This document shows, piece by piece, positions 9,300 through 19,507 of a DNA stretch of 32,485 nucleotides. Every line of letters starts with the position of its first letter. Positions within the stretch are counted from its first letter, which is position 1. The position numbers and the translations under genes are program-made. The DNA lies in NCBI GenBank assembly GCA_001566295.1, contig KQ964302.1, positions 1 through 32,485 on the forward strand, written 5' to 3'. Origin of the DNA: Microdochium bolleyi. Its lineage: Eukaryota; Ascomycota; Sordariomycetes; Xylariales; Microdochiaceae. Under the pieces are notes generated by a model, which was not told the origin of the DNA, made no database searches, and worked only from the letters and a program-made list of their open reading frames with translations.

Positions 9300-11180
9300 T
9301 TAGAGGATGTAGCGAAACTGGGGGTTCTGCAATAGGCACAAAACTGTCAGTCAAGGGCATCTCTTAGACTTAGGAAGAGAAGAGTCCGACAACGCTTGGT
9401 TGCACTTACTTTGACGTCAGTCAGGTCGTCATCATAGGTGTTGTCAAAGCCCTCCATAACGCCCGCTTTGTCGCGGCGCTTGTTGTCCCACATGCACAGG
9501 AAGCGGTATGCCAGCGCGAACAAGCCAGCGACAAATGCGGTAATGACGACAACGAGGAAGCCATTGGGGTAGCGCGGAGCGTCCTCCTTCTTGAACACCA
9601 GAGGGCCCACGAAGTTGCCTGCGATTGCAGTTGCGATGTCAGTGATGCCGTGCTCTGCTTGAAGAGGGTTGGACTAAGATGCAAAACTCCTGCCGGGGGG
9701 GAATGCGCCTTTCTAGCAACATATACTCACCGAGACAATAGCCGACGTACAGGCCGGAGGACTGCACAGATCGCTTGGTGTAGCCTGCCGTGTTGGCAAT
9801 GGACAAGCCCATGAGCACAGCGTAGCCGCCACCCACCGAGGGGAGAATGCAGCACGCGAAGAGCAAAGCGCCTTTAGCAGATAGAGGTACCAGCCAGAGA
9901 AGGAGAGCCGCGAGAGTGGTCCCGAGCTGGGCCACAAAAATGAGGTAGGACCGGACCCCAGTGTACTTGTAGGCCAGGTATGGGAGCAGCAGTTGCACGG
10001 TGCCTCCATAAAAGGCGGCCGGGATGACGAGAAGCAACGACTGGAGCGTGGTAAAGCCAAAGCCGTTGATAATGATGGGAACAAAAGTCGAGATGGGTCC
10101 ATTGGCGATCATGGACAGGAAGCCGATGCTGAAGACGATCCAGAATTTGAGGTCAAGGAGCAGCTCGACGACCTGCGCAAATTTGAAGTGCGTGTTGCGT
10201 ACGCCAGCATTATTCGAGCGCAAGCGGCTGATGAGGATGAAGCGTTCGCGCTCGTCGAAATCCTTGGCGTGCACAGGGTCAGGCGGCAGCACAAAGTACA
10301 GAGCAGCGCCCCAGAGGATAGTGAGGGCGCCTGCAAAGTAGTACATATAGCGCCAGGAAGATACGCCGCCGTTGATCAGGCCAAGCCCGTAGTTGATCAG
10401 AGGAGAGAAGCACGCCGCGTAGCCGGTGCAGCTGTACCAGATACTACAAATTCCGACAATTCACCTCGTTAGTCCGTTGTTCTGTGCGTGCTAGAGGGGG
10501 CATTGCTTGAACTCGTGGGAGAGGGACGGGACATACCCCATGCGCAACGCTTGTTCGTTCTTGCGGTACCATGATCCGACAATGAGCATGAAGAGCGGGC
10601 TGATGCCACTCTCGAGGAAGCCGAGGAAGAATCTTTGAACATAGAGGGCTTGCCAGTTCACACTGGCGGACGTGAGAATGAGGCAGATACCCCAGACGAC
10701 AACAAGACCTGATGCAACGCGGTCGATGGGGTATCGCTGGGCCAGCCACATAGCCGGGTAGGCGCCGATGATGAAGCCCAGGTAGAAGATGGCAGCCGAG
10801 AACGAGTACCGGTCTCCAACCGTGAGCTGGAGGTCTGTCCTTAACCCGAAGAGGGCCTGCCATGAGTGAGTCAAGTCAGTACACGTGCATTGCATGGAGA
10901 AAAGATGCGGTGTTGGACTTACCGCCTGTGAGAGCATGGCCTTGTCGTAGTACTGCAAGCCATAGGTGATGCAGAGGACGGGCATCAGCTTCCAGTCGAC
11001 CTTGCGGCGGAGCTTCTTCTCCTCGGCCTCCTCCCAGCTGGGGTCGCCATTGTAGTTGGCCAGCACCCGCAGGCCCTCGTCATTGTGGACAGTATCAACA
11101 GTCTGAGTCTTGGTGATGTTGTTCGTGTCACCCTCCGAGGATTCGACTGCGACACTGCGTGCCTTCTCCTGGTCGGGCAT
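9300..11180 (-). CDS. MFS transporter, Dal5/allantoate permease-like (anion:cation symporter) family
   Basis: Five exons join in phase (11180-10923, 10856-10537, 10443-9731, 9618-9410, 9326-9300), giving 508 aa, the usual length. Introns are 66, 93, 112 and 83 nt. Family blocks: KLRRKVDWKLMPVL and YGLQYYDKAMLSQA in TM1; the loop QRYPIDRVASG; QRFFLGFLESGISP; WYRKNEQALRMG spliced to IWYSCTG; the central loop FDERERFILISRLRSNN; and NTAGYTKRS with SGLYVGYCLGNFVGP late. The last exon adds only NPQFRYIL before TAA. Members of this family import small organic anions such as allantoate, nicotinate, pantothenate and biotin-like acids through the plasma membrane; the substrate here is unknown. ATG 11180 (MPDQEKAR) is preferred. 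It diverges from the hydrolase gene across 758 bp, which suggests co-regulation. Confidence 0.93.
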
Positions 11181-11938
11181 TGTCACGTCGACACGCTGGT
11201 GGGATAGGAAAGATTTCTGCGAGAGGGAGCGAGATGTTGGGGGGGAATGAGACGCAAGAGGAGATGCAAGAGATGCAGGACCCGCGCGGATCATACCACC
11301 TTTCCGGACCCCGGGCTGTTATCGCGGACCAGGACGTGCAGATTGATTGCAAGGGAGGCGTCTGCCCCAGACGGTTTCTGGTGGTCATGTACAACCCATC
11401 GGGGAACTCTGCGCATGTGGAAGATGGCTGCGCTCCGCTTGATCGACGCCTGCGCGGAGCCCGGGCCGGAGCCTGTGCTGGGCCCTCAGGGGTTTGAGAT
11501 GGCGCTACGGCGTACGGCAGCCAGGGTCAGCCGCACAACAACCAACAACGTCTACAGTGGACCAACAACTGTTGATCAAGCCGTGACAAGAGAACTGCTC
11601 CCGTGAACAAGCTACGCGGCAAGCTGCAATGCCGGCTTGGCAGCCTAGCTCCGTTGTGGGTGGTTGCCGCGCGCCACGGCTGCCTGACGGCTGACTCCAA
11701 GCCAAGCAGGAGCTGCTTTTTCACCCGCTCCGCCGCCAGCCGCGGGGTCCGTCGGCGCCGATCACGGACATGCGGCTGGACGTCTACCCCTGTCGTCGAA
11801 ATATGGTGTGTGCTCCGTGTCGTTAAGTGTGGGTGGCTGCACCAGTGCCTGCAGCAAGGCCGTGTCGAGGAACACCTACGATCGGATTCTGCCGTAGTGA
11901 GAGCGACGCCTACAGTGACAACGATTGTGCAGCACACC
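11181..11938. promoter_or_regulatory. Divergent promoter region between transporter and MBL-fold hydrolase
   Basis: 758 bp separate the two start codons, which point away from each other. The region contains several CGG/CCG triplets of the kind Zn2Cys6 proteins bind, including CCGGACCCCGGG at 11304-11315 and a CCGCGGGGTCCGTCGGCG cluster near 11740-11760. No TATA box is clear. Shared control by the neighbouring Zn2Cys6 factor is inference. Confidence 0.4.
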
Positions 11939-13181
11939 ATGGACAGAAGCCAGATTCAGCTCCCAGCTGGGGAGCAAGTCGTCACGGTGAGGCTCATTAA
12001 CCCAGTCAACTTCGGCCCTGCAATACTGCAGCGATTCATGGCACCCCCTGTACCTGGTCTGGAAACATTCAAATCGTCGCCTTCCTTCTCATTCTTGCTG
12101 GAGCACCCATCTGGAAGGCGGCTAGTCTTCGATCTCGGAATTCGCAAAGCCTACAACAACTACGCGCCATCCGTAGCCAACTACATCCCGACTACGAAAT
12201 ACACAGTTCAAGTCACCCACAATGTAGTTGACATACTCAAGGAGGCTGGTATCGAGGGAGAGTCGATCGAAGCAGTAATATGGAGGTAAATTCGTCCCGG
12301 CTTGTCTTCATCACGAGCAAGACTAACGAGTGAGTGACACAAACAAGCCATTGGCACTGGGATCACATCGGCGACCCCTCGAGCTTCCCTCCGACGACGG
12401 ATCTCGTCGTGGGCGCGGGTTTCAAGGCAGCGATGCTCCCTGGGGCGCCTGCGAACCCACAATCTCCCATCCAAGCGAGTGACTACGCGTAAGTTGGACA
12501 GCTTCAAATTGTAGACCATCCCAGAACGCCATCGGTTGACCGCTCATCTCCACTTCCCCGACACATAGTGGCCGCAACCTCCGCGAGATCCGATTCGATG
12601 GCCCCCAGAGCCTTCGGATCGGCAAGCTCGCAGCTTTCGACTACTTTGGCGACGGCTCCTTCTACCTGCTCGACACGCCTGGCCACGCCGTCGGGCACAT
12701 GTGTGGGCTGGCCAGAACCACACGCAGCAGCAGTAAGGGCAATGTCAACGACAGCTTTGTGCTCCTGGGCGGAGACGTGTGCCACTACGTCGGCATTCTT
12801 TGCCAGTCGCCGCACCTCCCCATGCCCCATGAGATCCGTCCGCATCCCTGCTCTCCAGGGCTGGAGTCATCCTGCCTGTGCCCCGGCAGCGCCTTCGCCG
12901 AGCTCCAGCAGTCAAGAGGCAGGATGTCGAACGATGCACTATATGACATGACCTTTGGGCACGACATCCCGCTCGCAACAACCACGCTTGGCTACCTGCA
13001 GGAGTTTGACTGCCACGAGGATGTCTTTGCCATTATCGCACACGACTCCACTGTGAGAGACGGTGCGCTTCATTTCCCTGAGAGTTTGAACGATTGGAAA
13101 GCACGGGGACTTGGCACGCGCCTGAAGTGGGCGTTCCTGCGAGATCTGGAGCCGTACTGGAAGACGAAAGGCTTGGCATAA
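11939..13181 (+). CDS. Metallo-beta-lactamase-fold hydrolase (possible lactonase)
   Basis: Three exons (11939-12285, 12348-12488, 12569-13181) give 366 aa; introns are 62 and 80 nt. The first junction falls just before the metal motif: AG at the end of exon 1 plus CCATTGG gives S-H117-W-H119-W-D121-H122, the HxHxDH signature, followed by IGDPSSFPPTTDLVVG. A further metal His lies at 206 (TPGHAVGH), then an Asp in LLGGDVCHY and a late His in FAIIAHDSTV, so the binuclear metal site is complete. The N-terminal blocks (VTVRLINPVNFGPAIL, APPVPGLETF, SFSFLLEHPSGRRLVFDLGIRK) are typical of the fungal AiiA-like subgroup annotated as N-acyl homoserine lactonase-like. No signal peptide, so probably cytosolic. 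Beside a Baeyer-Villiger monooxygenase, hydrolysis of its lactone or ester product is a plausible role but inferred. Confidence 0.92.
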
Positions 13182-13934
13182 GGATGGAAACAAGATAGAG
13201 GTACGGAGTACACATAGATCACTGGACGGTACGCAAAAGCACTATCGGCCCTTCCAGCTCCATCCTGGTCCCATGGTCACGGCGCCACCAACCGCATAGA
13301 CTGGTAGGTTAGCTATGCCTCGACTCGGATTGTTCGTCGCGGCATCGTCTCGCACTTGAAGCCGCATGAGCTCGGATGTGGTGTTCAAGTAAGGTTGTTT
13401 CTCCTATGCCTCCCCCTGCCTATAATAGCCGAGTACCTTGACGAACACACGCCAGTGCCCTCGGCATTTCCGGGTTTGGCTTGTCCCATCCATCGTGACT
13501 TGAGCCGGTTGGCGCTACCTGAATTAGGCGAGCGAAATGTGGAGGTGGCTTGATGAATGCCACCCAGCCTCGTCCGACCCCGGCTGGTGGCTGTGGAGGT
13601 TTGAGCTGGGTGAGAAGCCGGGCTGTCACAGACCCCGCGCTCGCACGTGTAGAGGAGAAGTCGGGTTTGGCTTGGCGGGCGTAGTGAGGCTTTGGAGCCG
13701 CAATGCAGCCCTGGAGATCTCCGCAGACATGCTCGGAACACGGCTCACAAATATCGGCTCAAGGCATGCCTGAAGCTCAATTCAGAAGTGCGCCACACAC
13801 GCCCACAACATCTCCACAGCCACTGATCGAAGCATCATCTACGCCTCCAGGTCTCTTCGGAAGAAGCACAGAGAGATCGATCTCCCTCTATTGACTTTTT
13901 ATTTCCACGAAACAGGAGTTCCACACCCACAAAC
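13182..13934 (+). promoter_or_regulatory. Hydrolase terminator and monooxygenase promoter region
   Basis: 753 bp between two plus-strand genes. A TATAATAG box occurs near 13421. Close to the start codon there is a pyrimidine-rich stretch (CTCCCTCTATTGACTTTTTA around 13880-13900) and the context CAAACATGG. No other gene is supported. Confidence 0.4.
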
Positions 13935-15666
13935 ATGGCTGTGCCAGACGAGACGGAGCGGGCATTTTTCAGCTCGGCGAATGCATCGCTCGACTACGAC
14001 GTGCTGATCGTCGGCGCCGGTCTGAGCGGTATCTACTCGCTCTACCGTATGAGGCAGCTCAGCCTACGAGTACGAGTTCTCGAGGCAGGCTCGGGAGAGG
14101 GAGGCACTTGGTTCTGGTACGTTCTGCAATATCGTGTGTCTGGTCCATACAGAACCGGGCCGTTTGTGCTAAAAGGTCGTCTGTGACAGGAATCGGTATC
14201 CCGGCGCACGATTCGATTCGGAGAGCTACTCGTTCACGTTCTCTTTTTCGCAAGAAGTGCTCGACGAGTGGAACTGGACGGAACACTTCGCACCGCAGCC
14301 TGAGACGCTGAAATACGCCCAGTTTTTGACATACAAGTTCGACCTGCGACAAGACATGCAGTTCGACACACGGGTCCAATCGGCACACTTCCGGGAGCCC
14401 ACGAGGTCGTGGCTACTGACAGACAGCACAGACCGGACGTACAGCACGCGGTACCTTGTCACGGCCATGGGCATCCTCAACGAGGCGACGCTGCCCAACA
14501 TCCCGGGAGTCAAAGACTACAAAGGCAAGGCGTGGCACACATCGCGCTGGCCCTCAAGCTACAAGGAAGGTGACCTGGCGGGAAAGCGAGTGGGCATCAT
14601 CGGCACAGGAGCAACCGCCATCCAGACGATACAAGAGATTGGCAAGACAGCAGGCCACCTTACGGTCTTCCAGAGGACTCCCAATTGGACTGCCCCCTTG
14701 CGCAACACTGCGATCGACGAGGCTGAAATGGCGGCGATTCGGGCCAAGTACCCAACCATATTCAAGCAGTGCCTCGACCCTTACTCGTGCTTCATACACA
14801 AGGGGGACCCCCGCAGCGTCTTCGACATGACCCCCGAGGAACGCGAGGCCTGCTGGGAGGCGCTCTACGCGCAGCCAGGCTTCGCCAAGGTCCTCGGCGT
14901 GTCCGGCGACATCTTCACCGACCGCGAGGCCAACCGTCTCTACAGCGATTTCCATGCTGCCAAGATCCGTCAACGTATCAACGATCCTGCCCTGGCCGCC
15001 AAGCTGATTCCGACCAACCACGGCTTCGGCACCCGCCGCGTGCCCCTGGAGAGTAGGTACTACGAGATCTTCAACCAGCCCAATGTGCGCCTCGTCGATG
15101 TCCGCGAGGATCCCATCGAGCGCATCACCCCACGGGGCGTCCAGACCGTTTCCGGCGCCGAGACAGAGCTTGACGTGCTCATCTACGCCACAGGTTTTGA
15201 TGCCGTCACGGGGTCTTTCCGGGCCGTCGACTTCCGCGGCCGCAAGAACAAGGAGCTCGCAGCCGATGCCTGGGGCGAGGGAATCCGGACATACCTCGGC
15301 CTGACTGTCAAGGACTTCCCCAACATGTTCATGATCATGGGGCCGCACCAGATGTTTGGCAACATCCCGCGAAGCATCGAGTACGCCGTTGACTGGACGG
15401 CCGAGGCGATCCGCTGGGCCGCCGAGCACAATGTGACTCTGTTCGAGGCCACTGAGGCTGGCATGCTGGCCTGGACCGAGCACGTCAACGAGTGTGGTCA
15501 GGGCCTGCTCGTCAACGAGGTTGACTCGTGGATGACCGGTGTGAACAAGAATCTTGCCCACAAGCAGAAGCGCTCGATGACCAGGTACAGCGGGCCGGCA
15601 CCTGGCTATCGGCGGCGTTGCGACGAAGTGAGGGCTCGCGGCTACACTGATTTTGTCACGGCGTGA
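13935..15666 (+). CDS. Type I Baeyer-Villiger monooxygenase (FAD/NADPH)
   Basis: Two exons (13935-14116 and 14190-15666) separated by a 73-nt intron that splits a Trp codon; the product is 552 aa. Baeyer-Villiger monooxygenases insert one oxygen beside a ketone to give an ester or lactone, using FAD, NADPH and O2. Visible motifs: FAD-binding YDVLIVGAGLSGIY (GxGxxG at 28-33), GGTWFW spliced to NRYPGARFDSES, the Baeyer-Villiger fingerprint YKGKAWHTSRWP at 171-182 (family consensus FxGxxxHxxxWP, first residue Tyr here), the second Rossmann motif IIGTGATAIQTIQ at about 197-209, and LDVLIYATGFD late. Length and order match cyclohexanone/cyclopentanone-type enzymes. No signal peptide. It runs in the same direction as the MBL-fold gene, 753 bp downstream. 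Substrate cannot be read from the sequence. Confidence 0.95.
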
Positions 15667-15976
15667 TTATCACTTTGTTTGTTCGTGAAAGGAGGAGGGG
15701 CTATTTGGGAAGGTCAATTTGCATACAAATGAGCCTTCGAGCTAGCACGCGGTGGCTTTTTTGCAGCTGTATACATCAAGCAATGTATTCATTCTTCTAC
15801 AAAATATGATGCTACTTCATTATTGCTTTACCTCGATCGTCGACCGAGGCGTGGTGGGAGCAGAGGGAGTTACATGTACTCTTCGTGTTGATGGACAGCC
15901 ACTGTGGGTGAGCTATGTAGTTGGCCGCACTTGAAAGTAAAGTATCATTTGAACCCAAGTTGACTGCGAGCTTTTA
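15667..15976. other. Spacer between monooxygenase and hydrolase fragment 3' ends
   Basis: The two flanking genes converge here. The stretch is AT-richer than its neighbours and should hold both polyadenylation regions. No gene is seen. Confidence 0.5.
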
Positions 15977-16402
15977 CTATTTGAGATCATGAATCACGAA
16001 GTCTATTCTAGCCTGAGGGTTCTTAAGCACCCACAGGATGCCCTCGTGCATCACCTTGTCCCAGTTCGCAGACGCTGATGGCAGCTTGTCCCCGAACCTC
16101 CGGTAGCCGTGGGACACGCCCCTGAACAAGTATGTTTCGTTCGGAACGCTGCTCACCATTAGCACACGTGTCTCTGTAGTCGTTACGTGCCTTTGGTCTT
16201 GAGAAAACATGACAGTAATGACTTACCCTGCCTCCGTCAACAACTCGCCAAACAGCAGCCCTTCGTCCGTCAGGGGGTCCAGACCGCAGATGCCCAACGC
16301 TGTCGGTGGCAAGCCGCGCACCCGATCGGCCGACGCGTTGCCCGGGCTAAGCGCCAGGTCGTCTGGATCAACTTCGCCAAGGTTGAGTCCATCTGAGCCA
16401 TC
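15977..16402 (-). pseudogene. C-terminal fragment of an alpha/beta-hydrolase (esterase/lipase, hydrolase_3 type)
   Basis: Two exons join in phase: 16402-16227 and 16148-15977, with a 78-nt GT-AG intron. The encoded ~115 residues hold the C-terminal third of the family. LSPGNASADRVRGLPPTALG leads to GLDPLTDEGLLFGELL, with the catalytic Asp region, and VPNETYLFRGVSHGYRRF holds the catalytic His. The frame is closed at 16403 by TGA, and neither the HGGG oxyanion motif nor GDSAGG is found further upstream on this strand, so the N-terminal two thirds are missing. A missed upstream exon is possible but unlikely. It converges on the monooxygenase gene and may be a lost member of the same neighbourhood. 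Confidence 0.75.
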
Positions 16403-17540
16403 TCAGACACCAGAGCCATACAAATTCGGCCGGGCTAGCCGAGATGCCGAGACACTTTCGGGGAGTTCGAGCCGTGTAAGGGATAGAGCTTCAGTAAGTA
16501 CTTCGCATCGGAGTAATCAACGGTAATCAGCTCTTTCCCGGACGGCACCAGCACCGCGAAGCTCGCGCTCTAGACCGCCCTCGAACTTTCCGGGGCATGA
16601 GCTCGCAGTGTGTGCCTAAGCTCTCAATATATATATATATGGTCGTGACAACAGTCACGTGTTAAATGCATGCAGCTTCAGCTAGCCGTGCTTGACATCG
16701 GGCGGCTAGGCCTCGCCGTTTGCTGATTTTGGAAGGAAGAGGCGTCACAATTGAGATGCCTGACGCCAAGGTAACGGCGAAGCTCCCATGACCAGTAGGT
16801 CCGTCCCAAGCTCGCCCGCCCCGGATCACAACGTGTCTCGAACCCCTGATGAGATCCTTGTTAGCGTCGGATGTGGACAGAAAACGCTCCGCATAACATA
16901 AGCTCACTATGTCGGAGCGGCGGTCTCGTGCCTATTCTGGCCCGTGCGCGAGGCCAGCCTACTAATGGCAGACGCCTCACCCGCCCGGGATCAAGACAAA
17001 CAACCAAATCCTGAGCGCGCTGTCCTACTACACAACACTACACGCAGCAAGCCGCGTCCGAGTTTCGAGCACTTTTTCTCAGACGAGCATCCGATGCCCG
17101 TCTTCTTCAGGGGCGTAGTACTGATCTAGCACACATAGACCAAAACGCTCCAGAGACGACCCGTCGAACGTGCTCCATGAGCATAAGCCGTCAGGCACGG
17201 CTCTTGACATCCAGCACAGCGGGATAGTGGTCCACGGAGGGTATCGGTCGTGTATGAGCCATAGTATACCGGCGTGAACCATCAGCCTACTGCTGAAACT
17301 CCGCCTCTACTCTCATTTCGTCCTGTATGGCGTAGGCTATGGGGGCGTTCGCACACGGCCCGCCTCATGCGAGTATCCCCTGACCGCAAGTCTCGTGTCC
17401 CAGGGCGCAGCTATGCGGGCCTTGTGTGACAAGCGGTTCCACGCTGAGTAGTACACTGCGGTCTCAGACCTTTGCGATCACAGTATAGGGTATCGCCGTG
17501 CGGTTCAAATCGTGCTCGTGGTGGTATGGGTGGAGTGCAG

Positions 17541-17543
<3 letters not shown>
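16403..17543. other. Intergenic region with a short (TA)n run
   Basis: A 14-bp alternating AT tract lies at 16627-16640. Open frames here are short and show no recognisable domain. The minus-strand stretch near 16480-16560 may be further debris of the hydrolase gene, but no motif supports that. Confidence 0.4.

Positions 17544-17617
<74 letters not shown>
17544..17617. repeat. 74-bp uninterrupted poly-G tract
   Basis: Seventy-four consecutive G on the plus strand, bounded by GGGA on the left and AGGGCACG on the right. Open frames through it are pure poly-Gly or poly-Pro artefacts. It could be a true homopolymer able to form G-quadruplexes, or an assembly artefact, since two-colour sequencers emit false G tails. 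Confidence 0.97.
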
Positions 17618-17618
<1 letters not shown>

Positions 17619-18594
17619 GGGCACGTTACAGACCACGACGAGCGCGTTGGCCTGCGACCCTGTCCAAGGAACAATTGTTTATATATGCACGTGGCAGGAC
17701 CCGTCCCCGGCACTCTTGTACATATCAGCTCGCGGAGGTGTTATGCAATGAGTGGGCTCGGGGGTCTGACGACATTCGCGAGCTGGGCTGGTGTGGACGC
17801 TAAGATCAGACCGGTGCTAACGTGCGGGCCAGAGCAATGTGGCTCAGACATTGGCATAAGATCCAACGAGGCTTGTTTAATTGTAGACGCGTCTCCAGCG
17901 GGTCACGTCCGGTCCCTAACATGCATTTAAGATAGGGGGTGGGAGGTTGCCAGGGCCGGAGCCGCTTACTAAGAGGCAAGACCGCAAGTCGACACGTATA
18001 CATGGATGAAGAAAGCTTAGAGTCCGTTAGCAGTCTCGCTAGCAGCCTCGCATAACAGTTCTATGTCCTAGATGAGCCCACTGGTAGCTCTTTCCTTTGC
18101 ACTCTTCACTTTGCCGGCTATGACATAGGCGGTATCAACTGTAGAAGTAGCATGCTGCTCTTTGCGCCGCACGGGCTGCGGTCGACTTAAGAGCAGATAG
18201 ATGAGGATACATATAGATTGAGCTTCTCGGCGCCAGTCAGAGCAGAATCATAGAACGTTCATGAGAGTCTTTCTCTCTTTGGTACATCACCAACGCTGCT
18301 CAAGCTGCTGCCGCGCGAGTCGGCGGCCCTCCACCAGGCCATCTCCCAGGAAGCTATCCGCTCGGGATTTCCCTTTGTCGATCCGCCGGTCTCCAAGCAC
18401 ACGATCGACTTGACATACGCTTGAGACCACCTGCACGAGACTCGAACAATCGAGCAGATCACCACTCGAGCCTGAATCCTACCATTCCTCGCCTTGATGG
18501 TCTTGGTGCATGGCCAGATCGACTCTGCCCGGTACACAAACACCGCGCATTCAGTACACCCAGTACGTGCTGCCACAGGCACTGCCATCCTGCA
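17618..18594. other. Region without a confident gene
   Basis: A plus-strand open stretch at 18275-18424 reads LLKLLPRESAALHQAISQEA and then closes at TGA. It has coding-like composition but no family I can name. The rest shows only short frames. Confidence 0.35.
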
Positions 18595-19203
18595 ACATGA
18601 CCGCTCTCCAGATGCAGACTTTTCTCCAGATCTTGGCTAGGACATATCCCTACGCACCGGATGGCCGCCCCTGATGCGCGATGACGACTACGACCTGATC
18701 CTCCCTGTGGGTCACCTGGCGGCGAGCTCAGCCGCATCGAGGATGCCATGCTATCGGATGATATTGGCCTCACGATTCTTGAGTCCAAGGTCTTCCGTCT
18801 GCTCTACTCGGCCAATTTTAATGAAAATTCGGACACGGCCTTGCTGGGCGACATCTGCGAGCTCGAAGACGAACTTGAGACGTGGCGCATGCGCCAGGCC
18901 ATCCTCGCCATTGCCAGCGCAAGGTGGAGTCGGACAAGGCAAGCGTCCAGCAAGCGGTCCACCATGCAAATGCACAGGACCAAAATCACTTTCGAGCACC
19001 ATGACCGCACGGACACCATGCACGGCGCCACGAGCTGATGTCGTCCGTGATCACGGGCTGCTGGTGGCGGCGGCGGTGGTGGTACGAGCAGCAAGATGAT
19101 GCACGGCGTCCGCCTGAGGATGGACCTTGCTGTCGGAGGCGCCGCGCGACGCTCGCGTTCCTCAGTGGCTCCAACCAGCAGCTCTTTGCGAACTGCTACT
19201 GGT
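18595..19203 (+). pseudogene. Frameshifted fragment of a fungal-specific transcription factor
   Basis: Pieces of one fungal_trans protein appear in order but in different frames: ALQMQTFLQILARTY (about 18604), DDDYDLILPVG (about 18680), then after a shift near 18715-18722 ELSRIEDAMLSDDIGLTILESKVFRLLYSANF and LEDELETWR, and after another shift ARATLAF-type RATLAFLSGSNQQLFANCYW ending at TAA about 19203. These match the C-terminal half of Zn2Cys6 regulators (the DDxxDLxLP and LSxxIGLxxLKSKVYRLLYS blocks). No zinc cluster is found upstream. At least two frameshifts make it non-functional. Homology stops exactly where the opposite-strand MBL-fold fragment begins. Confidence 0.72.
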
Positions 19204-19507
19204 AATCACAAGAGGAGAAGCACTGTCGAATTCCATCATCCTTTCTGCACGGTGGCTCATATGCGACAACTGGCGGGAGGGAGTCGATGTCGGCTGGAAA
19301 TCCCAGGTCGAACACGATCTTCTCGCCAGCAGGGTTCTCAACAAGGAAGGACAAGCTGGGCATCTGATTTATATGGTCGAATCCGTCCCATGGAGGCGAG
19401 AGAAACAGGGCTGCAGGCACGCCATCGCATCGAGTCCCAGTGTCGATGATACGGACTTTGGCAACGGACCCCACAGGCACTGAGAAGGTGGTAGAGGATG
19501 AAGCCAT
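19196..19507 (-). pseudogene. N-terminal fragment of a second metallo-beta-lactamase-fold protein
   Basis: From ATG 19507 the frame reads VAKVRIIDTGTRC, then PWDGFDHINQMPSLSFLVENPAGEKIVFDLGF and IDSLPPVVA. These are the N-terminal beta strands of the same fungal MBL-fold family as the intact gene at 11939-13181 (compare SFSFLLEHPSGRRLVFDLG). After about 19275 the similarity is lost and the frame runs about 25 unrelated residues to a stop. The HxHxDH metal site is absent, so this is a truncated relic. It abuts, tail to tail, the frameshifted regulator ending at 19203. Confidence 0.75.

Noticed and set aside
14554..15561. Minus-strand open frame of 335 codons
   Set aside because: Exact antisense shadow of the Baeyer-Villiger monooxygenase coding exon.
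14257..15666. Monooxygenase starting at Met 14257 as a single-exon gene
   Set aside because: This start lacks the FAD-binding GxGxxG; the spliced upstream exon supplies it in frame with a clean GT-AG intron.
17472..17930. Open frames with long poly-Gly or poly-Pro runs (glycine-rich protein candidate)
   Set aside because: The residues are the direct reading of the 74-bp poly-G tract in every frame; no signal peptide or conserved flank.
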